Assembly: GCA_035495815.1 (NCBI GenBank)
Contig: DATJFH010000216.1
Location: 1 to 61,867, forward strand
Origin: DATJFH01 sp035495815
GTDB lineage: Bacteria > Acidobacteriota > Terriglobia > Bryobacterales > Bryobacteraceae
Direction: 5' to 3'
Length of the DNA stretch: 61,867 nt
Shown here: in pieces, positions 52,259 to 61,867 of the stretch
Layout: every line of letters starts with the position of its first letter
Numbering within the stretch: the stretch's first letter is position 1
Program-made: the position numbers and the translations under genes
The notes under the pieces: generated by a model
What the model was told of the DNA's origin: nothing
Databases searched by the model: none
The model's input: only the letters and a program-made list of their open reading frames with translations

Positions 52259-55200
52259 GCAGGCCAATGAAAATCTTGCGCAACGCCGCCATCGGACTGG
52301 CGGCGCTGATTGCCGTAGTGTTGATCGCCGCTTTTTTCACGGTCCGGACGCAGTGGTTTCGGGACTTCGTGAGGGAAAAAATCATTACGGCCACGGAAGA
52401 GGGTACCGGCGGCGAAGTAGACCTCGGTTCTTTTAACTTCGATTGGTCGCACCTTCACGCTACCCTGACGGATTTTGTCATCCACGGGAATGAGCCTGCG
52501 GGATCGGCCCCCTTCGTGCGCGCCGCCAGGGTGGAGCTCTATCTGCGGCTGTTCACAAGGATGAATCCGCCGTTTGAACTGGCCTATCTCGGCGTTGACC
52601 AGCCGCAGGCGAACATCCTGGTCTTTCCGGACGGGACGACCAACGTTCCCACTCCGAGGCGAAAGAAGAAATCAGAAACCACTCCGCTCGAGACTGTTGT
52701 GGATCTGGCGATCGGACATTTCGAGTTGACCAACGGCCTGGTGAAATTCAATTCGCAGCAGCAGCCGCTCGACGTGAAAGCCAACAACCTGCGAGCCCAG
52801 CTCTGGTACAACATAGTGAACCGCGGATACCGGGGACAGCTCTCTCTGCAGCCCGTGTACGTGGCCAGCGGACGGAATACGCCGGTTGCGATTACCGTGT
52901 CGCTGCCGTTAACGCTGAAGAGGGACGGCATCGATGTCCGGGACGGCAGCCTGTCGACGGCAGCTTCTCACCTCGCCATCAACGGTTCTCTGGAGGATCT
53001 GCGCAATCCGAGGACGTCCGCTCACATCTACGGGCGGATCGCCATGGCCGACCTGAAGAATCTGGGCGATCTTCCGGTTACCGTGAATGCGCGGAACGTA
53101 CCGGACGCGCTCGATCTGGACGCGAACGCCACCGTGGCGAATAACCGGATCGAGGTAACCGGGCTCAGGCTCGCAGCCGGCGAATCGAGTATCGAGGCAG
53201 CGGGAGTCCTCAGGGATCCGGACGGCAAGGGGGCGCTTCGGTTCAAGAGCCGGCTCGCACTGGGCGAAATCGGACGGATGGCGGGCGTCGCGGCGCGACC
53301 CGAAGGCAGAGCTTCGGTGAATGGCACGGCGTCGCTCGATGCGAACAACAGCTACCTCGTGGCCGGGAACATTACTGCGCGGGATCTCTCGTTCAATCAG
53401 GGCCGGCAGCGCATCAGCCGCATCAATCTCTCGTCCGGCGTGCGCCTCGATCCGCATCGCCTCGACCTGAACGATCTGCGATTGGCCGCGTTCGGCGGAG
53501 AGTACGCCGGCGACGCATCGCTCGAGGACTTCGCGCGCTTCAAGGTGAACGGGACTCTGCGGCATCTGGATCTGGGCACGGTGGCGCGCTCGTTCGGGCA
53601 GAAGAATCTGCCGTACAGCGGCGCGGCGTCGGGCCCAATCAACGCCGCAGGGGACCTGAAAACGCCCGGCGCCGCGAGCATCAGAGCCCAGGCGCGGCTC
53701 ACGATAGCGCCCGGAAGAACCGGCGTCCCGGTCTCGGGACGGTTGAACGCCGGCTACGATGGCGCGCGCGATAACGTCGTCATCGATGACTCGTTTATTG
53801 CGCTGCCTCACACCAGGCTCAATCTGCGCGGCTCCCTGGGGACACGGCTTGACATCGAGCTCACGACGCGCGACCTCAACGATCTGCTCGCAGCCGCCGG
53901 GCCGGGCGCAGGCGCTCCTCCGGTTTCGCTGCAGGGCGGGCAGGCCAGTTTCTCCGGCGTGGTCACCGGGCGGCTGACCGCTCCCCGCATCAGCGGACAC
54001 CTGGCCGCAAACCAGTTCAAAGTGGACGGACGGCAGTTCGATGCTCTGGCAGCCGACGTCTCGGCCTCGAGCGCCGCGGCATCCATTGCAAACGGCAGCT
54101 TGAACCGTGGACCCATGCAGGCGCGCTTCTCCGGCGCGGTAGGTTTGAGCAACTGGAACCCGGCGCCGAACCAGCGTCTCTCCGCGGACGCCTCCATACG
54201 CAATGGCGACCTGGCGGATGTGATGGTTCTCGCCGGGAAGCCGGACTCGGACTACTCCGGCGCCTTGAGCCTGAACGCTCGCGTCGCGGGCACGATCGGA
54301 AACCCGGCGGGCACGGCCGATCTGCTAGTCGAGAACGGCGCAATCCAGGGCGAGCCTTTCGACCGCATCCAGGCCCAGGTCACGATGGCCGATCAACTGA
54401 TCGCCATACCAGGCGCGTATCTGGCCGCGGGCAAGGCGCGGATCGATCTCAGCGCCGAGTACCGGCATCCGCGGGACAGCATGTCGACAGGCCAGGTTCA
54501 CGCGCATGTTCAAACCAGCCGGGCCGACCTGGCGCAGTTCCGCGTGCTTCAGCGGAGCCGCCCCAACACTTCCGGCCAGCTGCAAATGTCTGCGGACATC
54601 GCCGGAAATGTTGCGAACAGTGAATTCCAAGTGACTTCCGTAACCGCGGACGCTTCCGTTCGTAATACCCGTGTCGAAGGACAGAATTACGGAAATCTCG
54701 ACGTGAAGGCGCGGACGAACGGACAGACCGTCAGCTACAACGCCGTCTCCGATTTCGCCGGATCGAACATCCGGGTCAACGGCGCCACCGAGCTGGCGCG
54801 GAGTTATCCGACGAAGGCCGACGCGAGCATCAGCAAGCTCCCCATCGAACGAGTCCTGGCGCTCGCGAAAAGCACCGGTGTCCCCGTCAAGGGAAGCCTG
54901 TCCGGAACCGCGCGCGTCTCCGGAACGCTCGACAAGCCGGAGGGCAGCGCCGATTTGGAAATCGTCAATGCCGTCGTCTATGACGAGCCGATCGACCGCC
55001 TGCGGGCGAGAGCCACCTATCTCGCGCGGAGCATTGACGTGCAGCAGGTCGAGATTACGGCGGGCCCGTCGCGCCTCGATCTGACCGCACGGTTTACACA
55101 TCCCGACGGGAACCTGCAGGCCGGCGATCTGCAATTCCGCGTGAACAGCAATACGATCGATCTGGGCCGGATTCGAAACCTGCAGAAAGCCCGCCCGGCA

Positions 55201-57090
55201 TTGGGAGGCAAGCTGCAGATCTCCGCCAGCGGGGCGGCCACTCTTCGCCAGTCCGATCCACGAGTCACTTTCCGAGATTTGAATGCGGATCTCTCGGCCA
55301 CGGGAATTTCCGACAAGCGCAAGTCTTTCGGCGATCTGACGCTGGCCGCCAGGACCACCGGGCAACGGCTGAACTTCACGCTGAACTCGAACCTGGCGAA
55401 TGCCGCCGTCAAAGGGTCCGGCACTGCGGAGCTCGGCGGCAACTTTCCGGTGAACGCGGAAGTTACCTTCGACAATGTGACCTGGTCCGGGATTCAGGAA
55501 CTGATAACCCCAGGGGCTGCACCCGCCTTTGAAGCAGCGGCCGCAGGACGGATGACGGTCAGCGGTCCCGCAACCAAGACGGCCGAGCTCAGCGGATCGT
55601 TTCAAATGACCCGGCTGCAGATCAACACGATTCCCGCGGCCGGGCCCGCAAAGAAGAGCAAGCCCGTCGTGATCCAGAACGAAGGACCGATCCAGGTGAC
55701 CGTTTCCAAAGGCGAGGCGCGCATCGCGGGCTTTCATCTGACCGGTCCTGAGACCGACCTGCAAGCCAGCGGTACTGCCTCGCTTCAAAGCCAGGCGCTG
55801 AATCTTTCCCTCCGGGCCAATACAAATCTCGGCCTGCTTCACAGCTTCGACCGGGACGTGACTTCATCCGGCAATCTTACGCTTGCCGCCACCGTGCGCG
55901 GCACGACGGCCAAGCCATTGATCAACGGCCAGCTCGCGCTGAAGGACGTCTCGGTTAACTACACCGGATTTCCAAACGGCATCTCCAACGCCAACGGCGT
56001 GGTGGCTTTCAACGGCAACAGCGCATCGGTCCGCAATCTGACGGCTGAGTCGGGTGGCGGGACCGTCACTCTCGGCGGATTTGCCGTGTTCGGAGAGGCA
56101 TTGCGATTCGGACTGCGCGCGAACGCGGCGAAGGTGCGGGTCCGTCTGGAACCTGGCGTCAGCGTGGTGAGCGACGCCAATATCCGGCTCACCGGTACCG
56201 GCCAATCGAGCATCGCGTCCGGGACCATCACGCTCGATCAGGTGACATATGCGCCGCAGAGCGATTTCGGGTCGATGCTTTCCCGGGCCGCGCCTCCGGT
56301 TCAAGCTCCCGCCCGCCCATCGCCCATACTGGACAATATGAAGCTGGACATACAGGTGCGGACCTCGTCCTCCACGGCTGTGCAGGCGTCGGTGGCCCAG
56401 AACCTCCAGCTCGACGCCGATCTGCGCGTGCGGGGCACGGCGTCCCAACCCGGCGTGCAAGGCCGAATCCTGATTACGGAAGGACAACTCGTCTTTTTCG
56501 GATCCACCTATACGGTCAATTCCGGCACGGTGTCGTTCTACAATCCGCTGCGCATCGAACCGGTGCTGAATGTCAGCCTCGAAACCAAAGCCAAGGGAGT
56601 CGAGGTCTCGCTGAACGTGACGGGTCCGATCGACAACATGAAATTGAGCTACACGTCCGATCCGCCGCTACAGTTCCAAGAGATCGTAGCGTTGCTGGCT
56701 TCGGGCAAGACGCCGACATCCGATCCCAACCTGCTCGCGAACCAGCCCTCGCAGCCCCCGCAGAGTTTCCAGCAGATGGGTGAATCGGCCCTGGTAAGCA
56801 AAGCCCTCGCGGATCCGGTTTCGAGCCGCCTGGAGCGGGTGTTCGGCGTCAGTCAATTGAAGATCGATCCTACGTTCACCAGCGGTTCGGAACTGCCGCA
56901 GGCGCGACTGACGCTGCAACAGCAGATTTCAAACAGCATCACTTTCACCTATGTGACGGCTCTGAACGATCCGAATACTCAGATCGTACGCGCCGAGTGG
57001 GCGCTGAATCCCCAGTGGTCAGCCATCGCGTCCCGGGATCAGAATGGGCTGGTAAGCCTCAACTTTTTCTATAAAAAGCAATTCCGGTAG
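52255..57090 (+). CDS. TamB-like (DUF490) translocation/assembly protein
   Basis: Protein of 1,611 residues with an N-terminal membrane anchor (ILRNAAIGLAALIAVVLIAAF). A long repetitive beta-rich body with AsmA-like segments is followed by the C-terminal TamB domain: GRILITEGQLVFFGSTYTVN, FYNPLRIEPVLNVSLETKA and FQEIVALLASGKTPTSDP. Such proteins form a periplasm-spanning hydrophobic groove, used for lipid transport or assembly of outer-membrane proteins. It starts four bases inside the SurA-like gene. Partner of the Omp85 protein upstream. Confidence 0.93.
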   Translation: MSRPMKILRNAAIGLAALIAVVLIAAFFTVRTQWFRDFVREKIITATEEGTGGEVDLGSFNFDWSHLHATLTDFVIHGNEPAGSAPFVRAARVELYLRLFTRMNPPFELAYLGVDQPQANILVFPDGTTNVPTPRRKKKSETTPLETVVDLAIGHFELTNGLVKFNSQQQPLDVKANNLRAQLWYNIVNRGYRGQLSLQPVYVASGRNTPVAITVSLPLTLKRDGIDVRDGSLSTAASHLAINGSLEDLRNPRTSAHIYGRIAMADLKNLGDLPVTVNARNVPDALDLDANATVANNRIEVTGLRLAAGESSIEAAGVLRDPDGKGALRFKSRLALGEIGRMAGVAARPEGRASVNGTASLDANNSYLVAGNITARDLSFNQGRQRISRINLSSGVRLDPHRLDLNDLRLAAFGGEYAGDASLEDFARFKVNGTLRHLDLGTVARSFGQKNLPYSGAASGPINAAGDLKTPGAASIRAQARLTIAPGRTGVPVSGRLNAGYDGARDNVVIDDSFIALPHTRLNLRGSLGTRLDIELTTRDLNDLLAAAGPGAGAPPVSLQGGQASFSGVVTGRLTAPRISGHLAANQFKVDGRQFDALAADVSASSAAASIANGSLNRGPMQARFSGAVGLSNWNPAPNQRLSADASIRNGDLADVMVLAGKPDSDYSGALSLNARVAGTIGNPAGTADLLVENGAIQGEPFDRIQAQVTMADQLIAIPGAYLAAGKARIDLSAEYRHPRDSMSTGQVHAHVQTSRADLAQFRVLQRSRPNTSGQLQMSADIAGNVANSEFQVTSVTADASVRNTRVEGQNYGNLDVKARTNGQTVSYNAVSDFAGSNIRVNGATELARSYPTKADASISKLPIERVLALAKSTGVPVKGSLSGTARVSGTLDKPEGSADLEIVNAVVYDEPIDRLRARATYLARSIDVQQVEITAGPSRLDLTARFTHPDGNLQAGDLQFRVNSNTIDLGRIRNLQKARPALGGKLQISASGAATLRQSDPRVTFRDLNADLSATGISDKRKSFGDLTLAARTTGQRLNFTLNSNLANAAVKGSGTAELGGNFPVNAEVTFDNVTWSGIQELITPGAAPAFEAAAAGRMTVSGPATKTAELSGSFQMTRLQINTIPAAGPAKKSKPVVIQNEGPIQVTVSKGEARIAGFHLTGPETDLQASGTASLQSQALNLSLRANTNLGLLHSFDRDVTSSGNLTLAATVRGTTAKPLINGQLALKDVSVNYTGFPNGISNANGVVAFNGNSASVRNLTAESGGGTVTLGGFAVFGEALRFGLRANAAKVRVRLEPGVSVVSDANIRLTGTGQSSIASGTITLDQVTYAPQSDFGSMLSRAAPPVQAPARPSPILDNMKLDIQVRTSSSTAVQASVAQNLQLDADLRVRGTASQPGVQGRILITEGQLVFFGSTYTVNSGTVSFYNPLRIEPVLNVSLETKAKGVEVSLNVTGPIDNMKLSYTSDPPLQFQEIVALLASGKTPTSDPNLLANQPSQPPQSFQQMGESALVSKALADPVSSRLERVFGVSQLKIDPTFTSGSELPQARLTLQQQISNSITFTYVTALNDPNTQIVRAEWALNPQWSAIASRDQNGLVSLNFFYKKQFR

Positions 57091-57172
57091 AAGCCGCGCT
57101 GAAGCTCTAAGTTGCCGGCCAATTTTGGCCCTATAACTGCTCTTGTGAGACGCTAGGCTCAGGAGAGCACCC

Positions 57173-57760
57173 ATGAAAGCAATTTACCTGTGTACTTTTT
57201 GCATCGGCGTCGCGAGTTTGGCAATTGGCGCGGACGCCGGGCGGGGCATCGACCTGTACAGGAAGAATGATCTGGGAGGCGCCGTCTCCGCGCTGCGTCA
57301 GGCCGTAAAGGCGAACCCGGACGACGCCCGCGCCAACGCATACCTCGGCATGGCGCTGGCCGAGCAGGGCAAAGCCTCCGAGGCTGAACCGTTCGTCCAG
57401 AAGGCGAATGAGATCGATTCCGGCGGTGAATCCAAGCTGGCTCTGGCGCGTCTGAATATTGAAAAGAAGGATTATGACGGCGCAGCCGCGGCGCTGGCGG
57501 ACGCCCAGGGAGAGGAAACGGCTTACGTGCGCGGCCTGCTGGCGCTGAATCGGAAGGAGTACGATGCCGCCGCCAAGGATCTGGATTCGTTCGCGCAGAG
57601 CCATCCGGATTTCGCCTATGCGCACTACTACGCAGGGCTCGCTTACAACGGTATGAAGCGGCCGGACAAGATGCTCTCGCACTTCGAGATGTTCGTGCGC
57701 ATGAAGCCGGATGCGCCGGAAGCAGGCAAGGTTCGATCGATTCTTCGCACAGGCCGGTAG
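57173..57760 (+). CDS. periplasmic TPR protein
   Basis: Protein of 195 residues with a signal peptide (MKAIYLCTFCIGVASLAIGA). TPR-like repeats include DLYRKNDLGGAVSALRQAVK, ANAYLGMALAEQGKASEAE and AHYYAGLAYNGMKRPDKML. AGGAG lies before the ATG. It sits between the two TamB-like genes, 15 bases before the second, and may bind one of them. Confidence 0.85.
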   Translation: MKAIYLCTFCIGVASLAIGADAGRGIDLYRKNDLGGAVSALRQAVKANPDDARANAYLGMALAEQGKASEAEPFVQKANEIDSGGESKLALARLNIEKKDYDGAAAALADAQGEETAYVRGLLALNRKEYDAAAKDLDSFAQSHPDFAYAHYYAGLAYNGMKRPDKMLSHFEMFVRMKPDAPEAGKVRSILRTGR

Positions 57761-57775
57761 CATCCCGGGATTCAG

Positions 57776-60700
57776 GTGTGGAAGAACTCCAAGCTCCGCT
57801 TGGCGGCGTTCATTCTTGCGGGAATTCTTGCGCTGGGCGCGGTTCTGATCGCCGTCCTGCACACCCCGCCTGTCCGGCGCTTCGCACTGAAACAACTCGT
57901 TCAGATTCTGGACAAACAGGGAGTAGATTTTCAGGCGGGCGGAATTTATTACAATCTGCTGGCCGGAACCGCCACGCTGGAACGCGTGACTGTCCGTTCC
58001 ACGCAGGCGCCGGACTTGCCGCCGATCTTCACGGCAGACCATGCCTACATTTCGGTCAGCCTGACAAAAGCGCTATCCGGAACTTACTGGGTACGGGACG
58101 CGGACTTTGTGAATCCCGCCATCCACCTGGTAATCGATCCCCAGGGCCGCGACAATCTTCCCCATCCGCCCGGCCCGTCGAGCGATTCGGAAATCGACTA
58201 TCTCATCGACCGTTTGGTCGCCACCGGCGGCTCGTTGCTGATGGAGGACCGCCGGCAGCAGATTGTGGCGTCGCTTCCGCGCTGGCGGCTTTCCGTGGAC
58301 GGCAACCCCGTCAGCCGGGACCACCAGGTGAAGCTGGAGACGGAACAGCCGGGAGGAGTTTCCTTCGAGCAGCGCGAAATGCCGGTCCGCCAGATCACGG
58401 CCGACCTGTTGCTCCAAAAGAACGCGCTGGACGTGCGGAATCTGCGCCTCACGCTCCGCGATTCGACAATCGCGCTGGCGGGAAGGCTGAACAACTTCAA
58501 GGACCCGCGGTATGACTTCAAGGCCGAAACGGATCTGGCGCTCGGCTCGCTGGCCGGGTTCGCCGGCGTCCGGCAGCGCATCAGCGGAACGGTGCACGCC
58601 TCGATCGCGGCCGCTGGCCCGCTCTCCGGGATGACCGTGGCGACGCGGCTCGACGGCCGGGATCTCGTCGTCGATCGATTCGATCACCTGAACCTCAAAG
58701 CCGAGGCGCAATATTCCGCCGCACAGGAGCGGGTGAACGTCGCGTCCTTCAATCTTTCGTCTCCCTCCGGCACGGTTCAAGGCAAGAGCAACATCGCGCT
58801 TAACACCAAAGCGGGCGCCAGTTCGCTGAACGCGGCCGTTAGGAACCTGGACCTGAACCGGCTCTCGACGGCAATGCAACTGCCGGTCAAGGTGTCCAGC
58901 ATCGCGTCCGGTGAGGTTTCGGCGCACTGGCCGGCGCTCGCCTTCGACCAGGCGGCGGGGGACGCCACGCTGCGGCTAAACGCGAGCCGCCAAGCGCCCG
59001 CCAGGAATTTCCTCCCGGTGTCCGGGAATATTCAGGTGCAAGCGGCCGGCGAACGTGTGACTGTCGGGATCTCCTCCCTGCGCGCGCTGCAGGCGGAGGT
59101 GGCCGGCCAGGTTACGCTGGTCAGCCGGCGAATACTGGGTGGCGACATTCGTTTGAACGCGCCCGACCTGGCCGGCTCCGTCGCCGAGGCCGAGGCGTTT
59201 CTGGGCCGGTCGCCCGGGACATTGGCCGGCACGAACGTAGGCGGATCTCTTCAGGCCGCCGCAAAGCTGAGCGGCACGGTCCAGAGTCCGGCGGCGGCAT
59301 TCACATTCGATTCGCCGGCCGTGCAGGCCGGGACGCTGACCGGTATCACCATTCACGCCTCGGGCGACTACAATCCGGCTCGCGTCGCCATCCAGGACGC
59401 GAAAGTGGAGTGGCGGGACCAAAGGCTTACCGCCTCGGGGACAGTCGGACTTCGAGGAAAGTCGCAGGAGCTGAACCTTCAGGCCCAGACGTCGGATCTT
59501 TCGATTCCAACGCTGCTGGCCGCGGCAGGCAGGCCGGATATTCCCGCCACCGGGAGCGTCCGGCTCGATGTCACGGCCACCGGGACTATCGACCATCCGA
59601 ATGCCCGAGCGGAAATTACGGGAGCAAATCTGGAGGCCTACCAGGAAGCCTTCGGGGCGCTCACCGCCACCGCCCTGGTGACCGATCAGACCGTGACGCT
59701 GACGGCGCTGCGTCTCGAGAAGCCGCAGCCGGACGGCGCCGCCGTACTCGAAGGTACAGGCTCCTACAATCTCCAGTCCAAGGACTATTCGGCGAACCTC
59801 GCCGGCCGCAACCTGCGCCTGATTTCGATGGTCCTGCCGAATGGCGCACCCGTGCGCGCCGCGATCGATCTCAACGCGAGCGGCCAGGGAAACCTCGACA
59901 ACCCGTCCGGTTCCCTCCGGCTTTCGGCCGATCAGGTTCAATACGGAGAGCAGCAGTACGGCGCCGTCAATCTGACGGCGAGCGTCGCCAACCAGCAGGC
60001 GGCGATCGAAGCCGCCGCTCCCGCGTTTAACCTGACCGCGAAAGCGAACGTCGGGATCAAGGACCCCAATCCCGCCAGCATCGAAGCGACAGCGAATAAC
60101 ACAGATCTCGAAAAACTACCGTTCAAGCTCGACGTCCCCCTGGTCGGAACGGTCAGCGCCACCGTGCGCGGCACGGGCGACCTGCAACACTACCAGCAGG
60201 GTCAGGCAACCGTCGAGATCAACCAGCTCGATCTCAGTTATAACCACCAGCCGATACGGACGGACGGTCCCCTCACGGCGAGCTATCGGAATCAGCAGCT
60301 GACCATCGAGCAGGCCACGATACTGGCTCGTGATTCGCGTATCAGCCTGAAAGGCACGCTGCCGCTCGACGCCGCGGCTGCGGCGGGACGGATCGACGTT
60401 TCCACCACACTGAACCTGGCCAGCCTGCTTCAGTACTTCCCTACCGAAGAGCCGCTCACCGCGCAAGGTACCGCCACCATCAACGGAACGATTTCGGGCA
60501 CGCTGAAGCGCATCGATCCGGATCTGACCGTCACGCTGGCGGACGGCTTTTTCTCCAGCCCGACGATCGATCCGCCGGTCGCCAACGTGAACTTGAGCGC
60601 GCAGGTCCGGAACGGCGGCCTGGAGATCCAGAAGCTTACCGGAGACCTTGGCCCGGCCACGTTTCAAGCTTCGGGCGACATACCCTTCGCGCTGCTGCCC

Positions 60701-61867
60701 GCAAAGCTGCCGGTGGAGCTGCCCCGGAGGCAGGGCGCCGCAGAGTTCACCGCGCAAATCAACGAGCTCGACCTCGACTCCTTCGGGAAGATTCCGGAGA
60801 ACATCAAGGGCGCGGTTTCCCTGCGGGTGGACGCGCAGGCGACCAGGCCGGAAATCGAAGCCGTCACCGCAAAGATCACGTTTCCGGTGCTGAAGCTGGG
60901 AGTGGGGGCCGTCGACTTACAGCAGACCGGCACGGCCGCGGTCCTGATCTCGAATGGAACCGCCCGTATCGATCAGTTCGGATTGACCGGACCGCAAACC
61001 GACATCCGACTGTCCGGAACCGCCGGGCTCACCGGGACCCAGCCGCTCGATTTGAAGCTCGACGCGAACCTGAACGCTTCGCTGGCCGGTGCGTTCACCG
61101 AAGCGGTGAAAGCCCGCGGAGCCACCGAAGCGCACGTCTCGCTGACCGGGACTGTCAAGGAACCGAAAGCGCAAGGCTACCTGCAGCTCGCCGACGCTCA
61201 GATCAGCATGCAGGAGCCCAGGGTCGGGCTGGACAACCTGAACGCGCGAATCGATCTGGCCGGCTCCCGATTGACCCTGTCCCGTCTGGATGGCTCGTTG
61301 AACGGCGGAACGCTCTCCGGCGGCGGAACGGTCGAGTATCTGAACGGCCGGTTTCAAAACACGGCGCTCACCGTCAAAGGCGACGGAGTCTATCTGGATT
61401 ACCCGAAAGGCCTCAAAACCATTTCCAATATCCAGCTCAACGCCGCCAGCGCCGCGGACAACCTGATCCTCGGCGGAAGCGTGTTGATCGCCGACGGCGG
61501 CTTCACCGACGACCTCAATCTGGATTCCGGCATCCTGGCCGCAATCACCGCCCCGCGTGGCCTGGATCTGACCGAGGAGCGGAATCCGCTGCTCGAAAGC
61601 ATCCGGTTCAATCTCGGGGTCAAGACGGAAAATCCGATCGTCGTCAGGAACAATCTGGCCAAAGCGGAGGTCACGGCGGACCTGCGTGTGCTCGGGACCC
61701 CCTACGAACCCGGGTTGTCGGGACGGCTCACGATCGAGGAAGGCGGCGAGCTCACTCTGAACGAGCGCAAGTATTCCATCGAGCGCGGCAACATCCTGTT
61801 CACCAGCGAGCGGCGGATCGAGCCTGTGCTCGACGTCCTGGCGACCACGAAGGCGGCGGCATACGAG
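57776..61867 (+). CDS. second TamB-like protein (partial, runs off the right edge)
   Basis: The frame is open from a GTG at 57776 to the edge, 1,364 codons. It starts MWKNSKLRLAAFILAGILAL, a membrane anchor, followed by VRRFALKQLVQILDKQG and a long repetitive beta-rich body (for example NNFKDPRYDFKAETDLALGS). Near the edge the TamB C-terminal signature appears: TIEEGGELTLNERKYSIERG, then ERRIEPVLDVLATTK. It is thus nearly complete, lacking roughly the last 100-200 residues. Overlapping frames at 57778 and 59410 are shadows. It is a diverged relative of the TamB-like gene upstream, with the TPR gene between. Confidence 0.92.
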   Translation, partial: MWKNSKLRLAAFILAGILALGAVLIAVLHTPPVRRFALKQLVQILDKQGVDFQAGGIYYNLLAGTATLERVTVRSTQAPDLPPIFTADHAYISVSLTKALSGTYWVRDADFVNPAIHLVIDPQGRDNLPHPPGPSSDSEIDYLIDRLVATGGSLLMEDRRQQIVASLPRWRLSVDGNPVSRDHQVKLETEQPGGVSFEQREMPVRQITADLLLQKNALDVRNLRLTLRDSTIALAGRLNNFKDPRYDFKAETDLALGSLAGFAGVRQRISGTVHASIAAAGPLSGMTVATRLDGRDLVVDRFDHLNLKAEAQYSAAQERVNVASFNLSSPSGTVQGKSNIALNTKAGASSLNAAVRNLDLNRLSTAMQLPVKVSSIASGEVSAHWPALAFDQAAGDATLRLNASRQAPARNFLPVSGNIQVQAAGERVTVGISSLRALQAEVAGQVTLVSRRILGGDIRLNAPDLAGSVAEAEAFLGRSPGTLAGTNVGGSLQAAAKLSGTVQSPAAAFTFDSPAVQAGTLTGITIHASGDYNPARVAIQDAKVEWRDQRLTASGTVGLRGKSQELNLQAQTSDLSIPTLLAAAGRPDIPATGSVRLDVTATGTIDHPNARAEITGANLEAYQEAFGALTATALVTDQTVTLTALRLEKPQPDGAAVLEGTGSYNLQSKDYSANLAGRNLRLISMVLPNGAPVRAAIDLNASGQGNLDNPSGSLRLSADQVQYGEQQYGAVNLTASVANQQAAIEAAAPAFNLTAKANVGIKDPNPASIEATANNTDLEKLPFKLDVPLVGTVSATVRGTGDLQHYQQGQATVEINQLDLSYNHQPIRTDGPLTASYRNQQLTIEQATILARDSRISLKGTLPLDAAAAAGRIDVSTTLNLASLLQYFPTEEPLTAQGTATINGTISGTLKRIDPDLTVTLADGFFSSPTIDPPVANVNLSAQVRNGGLEIQKLTGDLGPATFQASGDIPFALLPAKLPVELPRRQGAAEFTAQINELDLDSFGKIPENIKGAVSLRVDAQATRPEIEAVTAKITFPVLKLGVGAVDLQQTGTAAVLISNGTARIDQFGLTGPQTDIRLSGTAGLTGTQPLDLKLDANLNASLAGAFTEAVKARGATEAHVSLTGTVKEPKAQGYLQLADAQISMQEPRVGLDNLNARIDLAGSRLTLSRLDGSLNGGTLSGGGTVEYLNGRFQNTALTVKGDGVYLDYPKGLKTISNIQLNAASAADNLILGGSVLIADGGFTDDLNLDSGILAAITAPRGLDLTEERNPLLESIRFNLGVKTENPIVVRNNLAKAEVTADLRVLGTPYEPGLSGRLTIEEGGELTLNERKYSIERGNILFTSERRIEPVLDVLATTKAAAYE

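Noticed and set aside
57778..58515. 245-residue protein beside the TPR gene
   Set aside because: It is Arg/Pro/Gly-rich and out of frame with the TamB-like gene that spans the same bases.

Overview
The window looks like a chromosome segment of an Acidobacteriota bacterium, most likely of the Solibacter/Bryobacter type. This is an inference from gene style: high GC, a divergent ECF sigma factor and Ser/Thr-kinase-TPR pair, a carboxypeptidase-regulatory-domain TonB-type receptor of about 1,200 residues, Tat-like exported sulfatase and enolase-family proteins, and a Gram-negative outer-membrane assembly cluster. No insertion sequence, prophage or CRISPR array was seen.

Region 1 (134-10787) is the most unusual part. 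An ECF-type sigma factor faces a membrane Ser/Thr kinase with extracytoplasmic TPRs. Directly after the kinase lie six tandem 21-codon genes, each with its own ribosome-binding site, encoding near-identical peptides. Each splits at an Ala-Gly pair into a 10-residue basic leader and an 11-residue core with invariant Asn-His-Asn. They are followed by a tightly coupled export operon: an HlyD-type adaptor, a C39-peptidase ABC exporter with intact catalytic residues, a second ABC exporter and a TPR protein. The layout parallels NHLM-type bacteriocin export, but with miniature precursors and no modification enzyme in view. I read it as a possible ribosomal-peptide signalling or bacteriocin system and do not recognise the peptide family.

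Region 2 (10784-21937, minus strand) holds an MrfA-type helicase, a GHL10-like hydrolase and a TPR/beta-barrel outer-membrane protein that may form a polysaccharide export pair, then zwf, pgi and a sulfatase. Region 3 (21980-31417) holds an SGNH hydrolase, trpD, the coupled sucC-sucD-ndk operon, a CpxA/CpxR-like two-component system, a DUF151 nuclease-family protein, miaB and a solitary nuoA.

Region 4 (31520-41615) has a TonB-type receptor next to a ManD/RspA-like exported enolase-superfamily protein, tRNA-Leu(UAG), a small helical protein with an 11-G run, an RRM protein with a clear terminator, an M14 carboxypeptidase coupled to a sugar-isomerase-like TIM barrel, a decayed stretch, and tRNA-Gln(CUG) on the minus strand. 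Region 5 (41989-48455) is a sulfonate/nitrate-type ABC transporter with two paralogous permeases, facing two membrane glycosyltransferase-like proteins.

Region 6 (48615 to the right edge) is an envelope-biogenesis operon: a long Omp85/TamA-like protein, a SurA-like chaperone, a 1,611-residue TamB-like protein, a small TPR protein and a second TamB-like protein that runs off the edge. Four-base overlaps between stop and start (ATGA, GTGA, TTGA) recur throughout and mark translational coupling. Starts were moved to internal codons where the longest frame ran into a neighbouring gene or lacked a sensible N-terminus.
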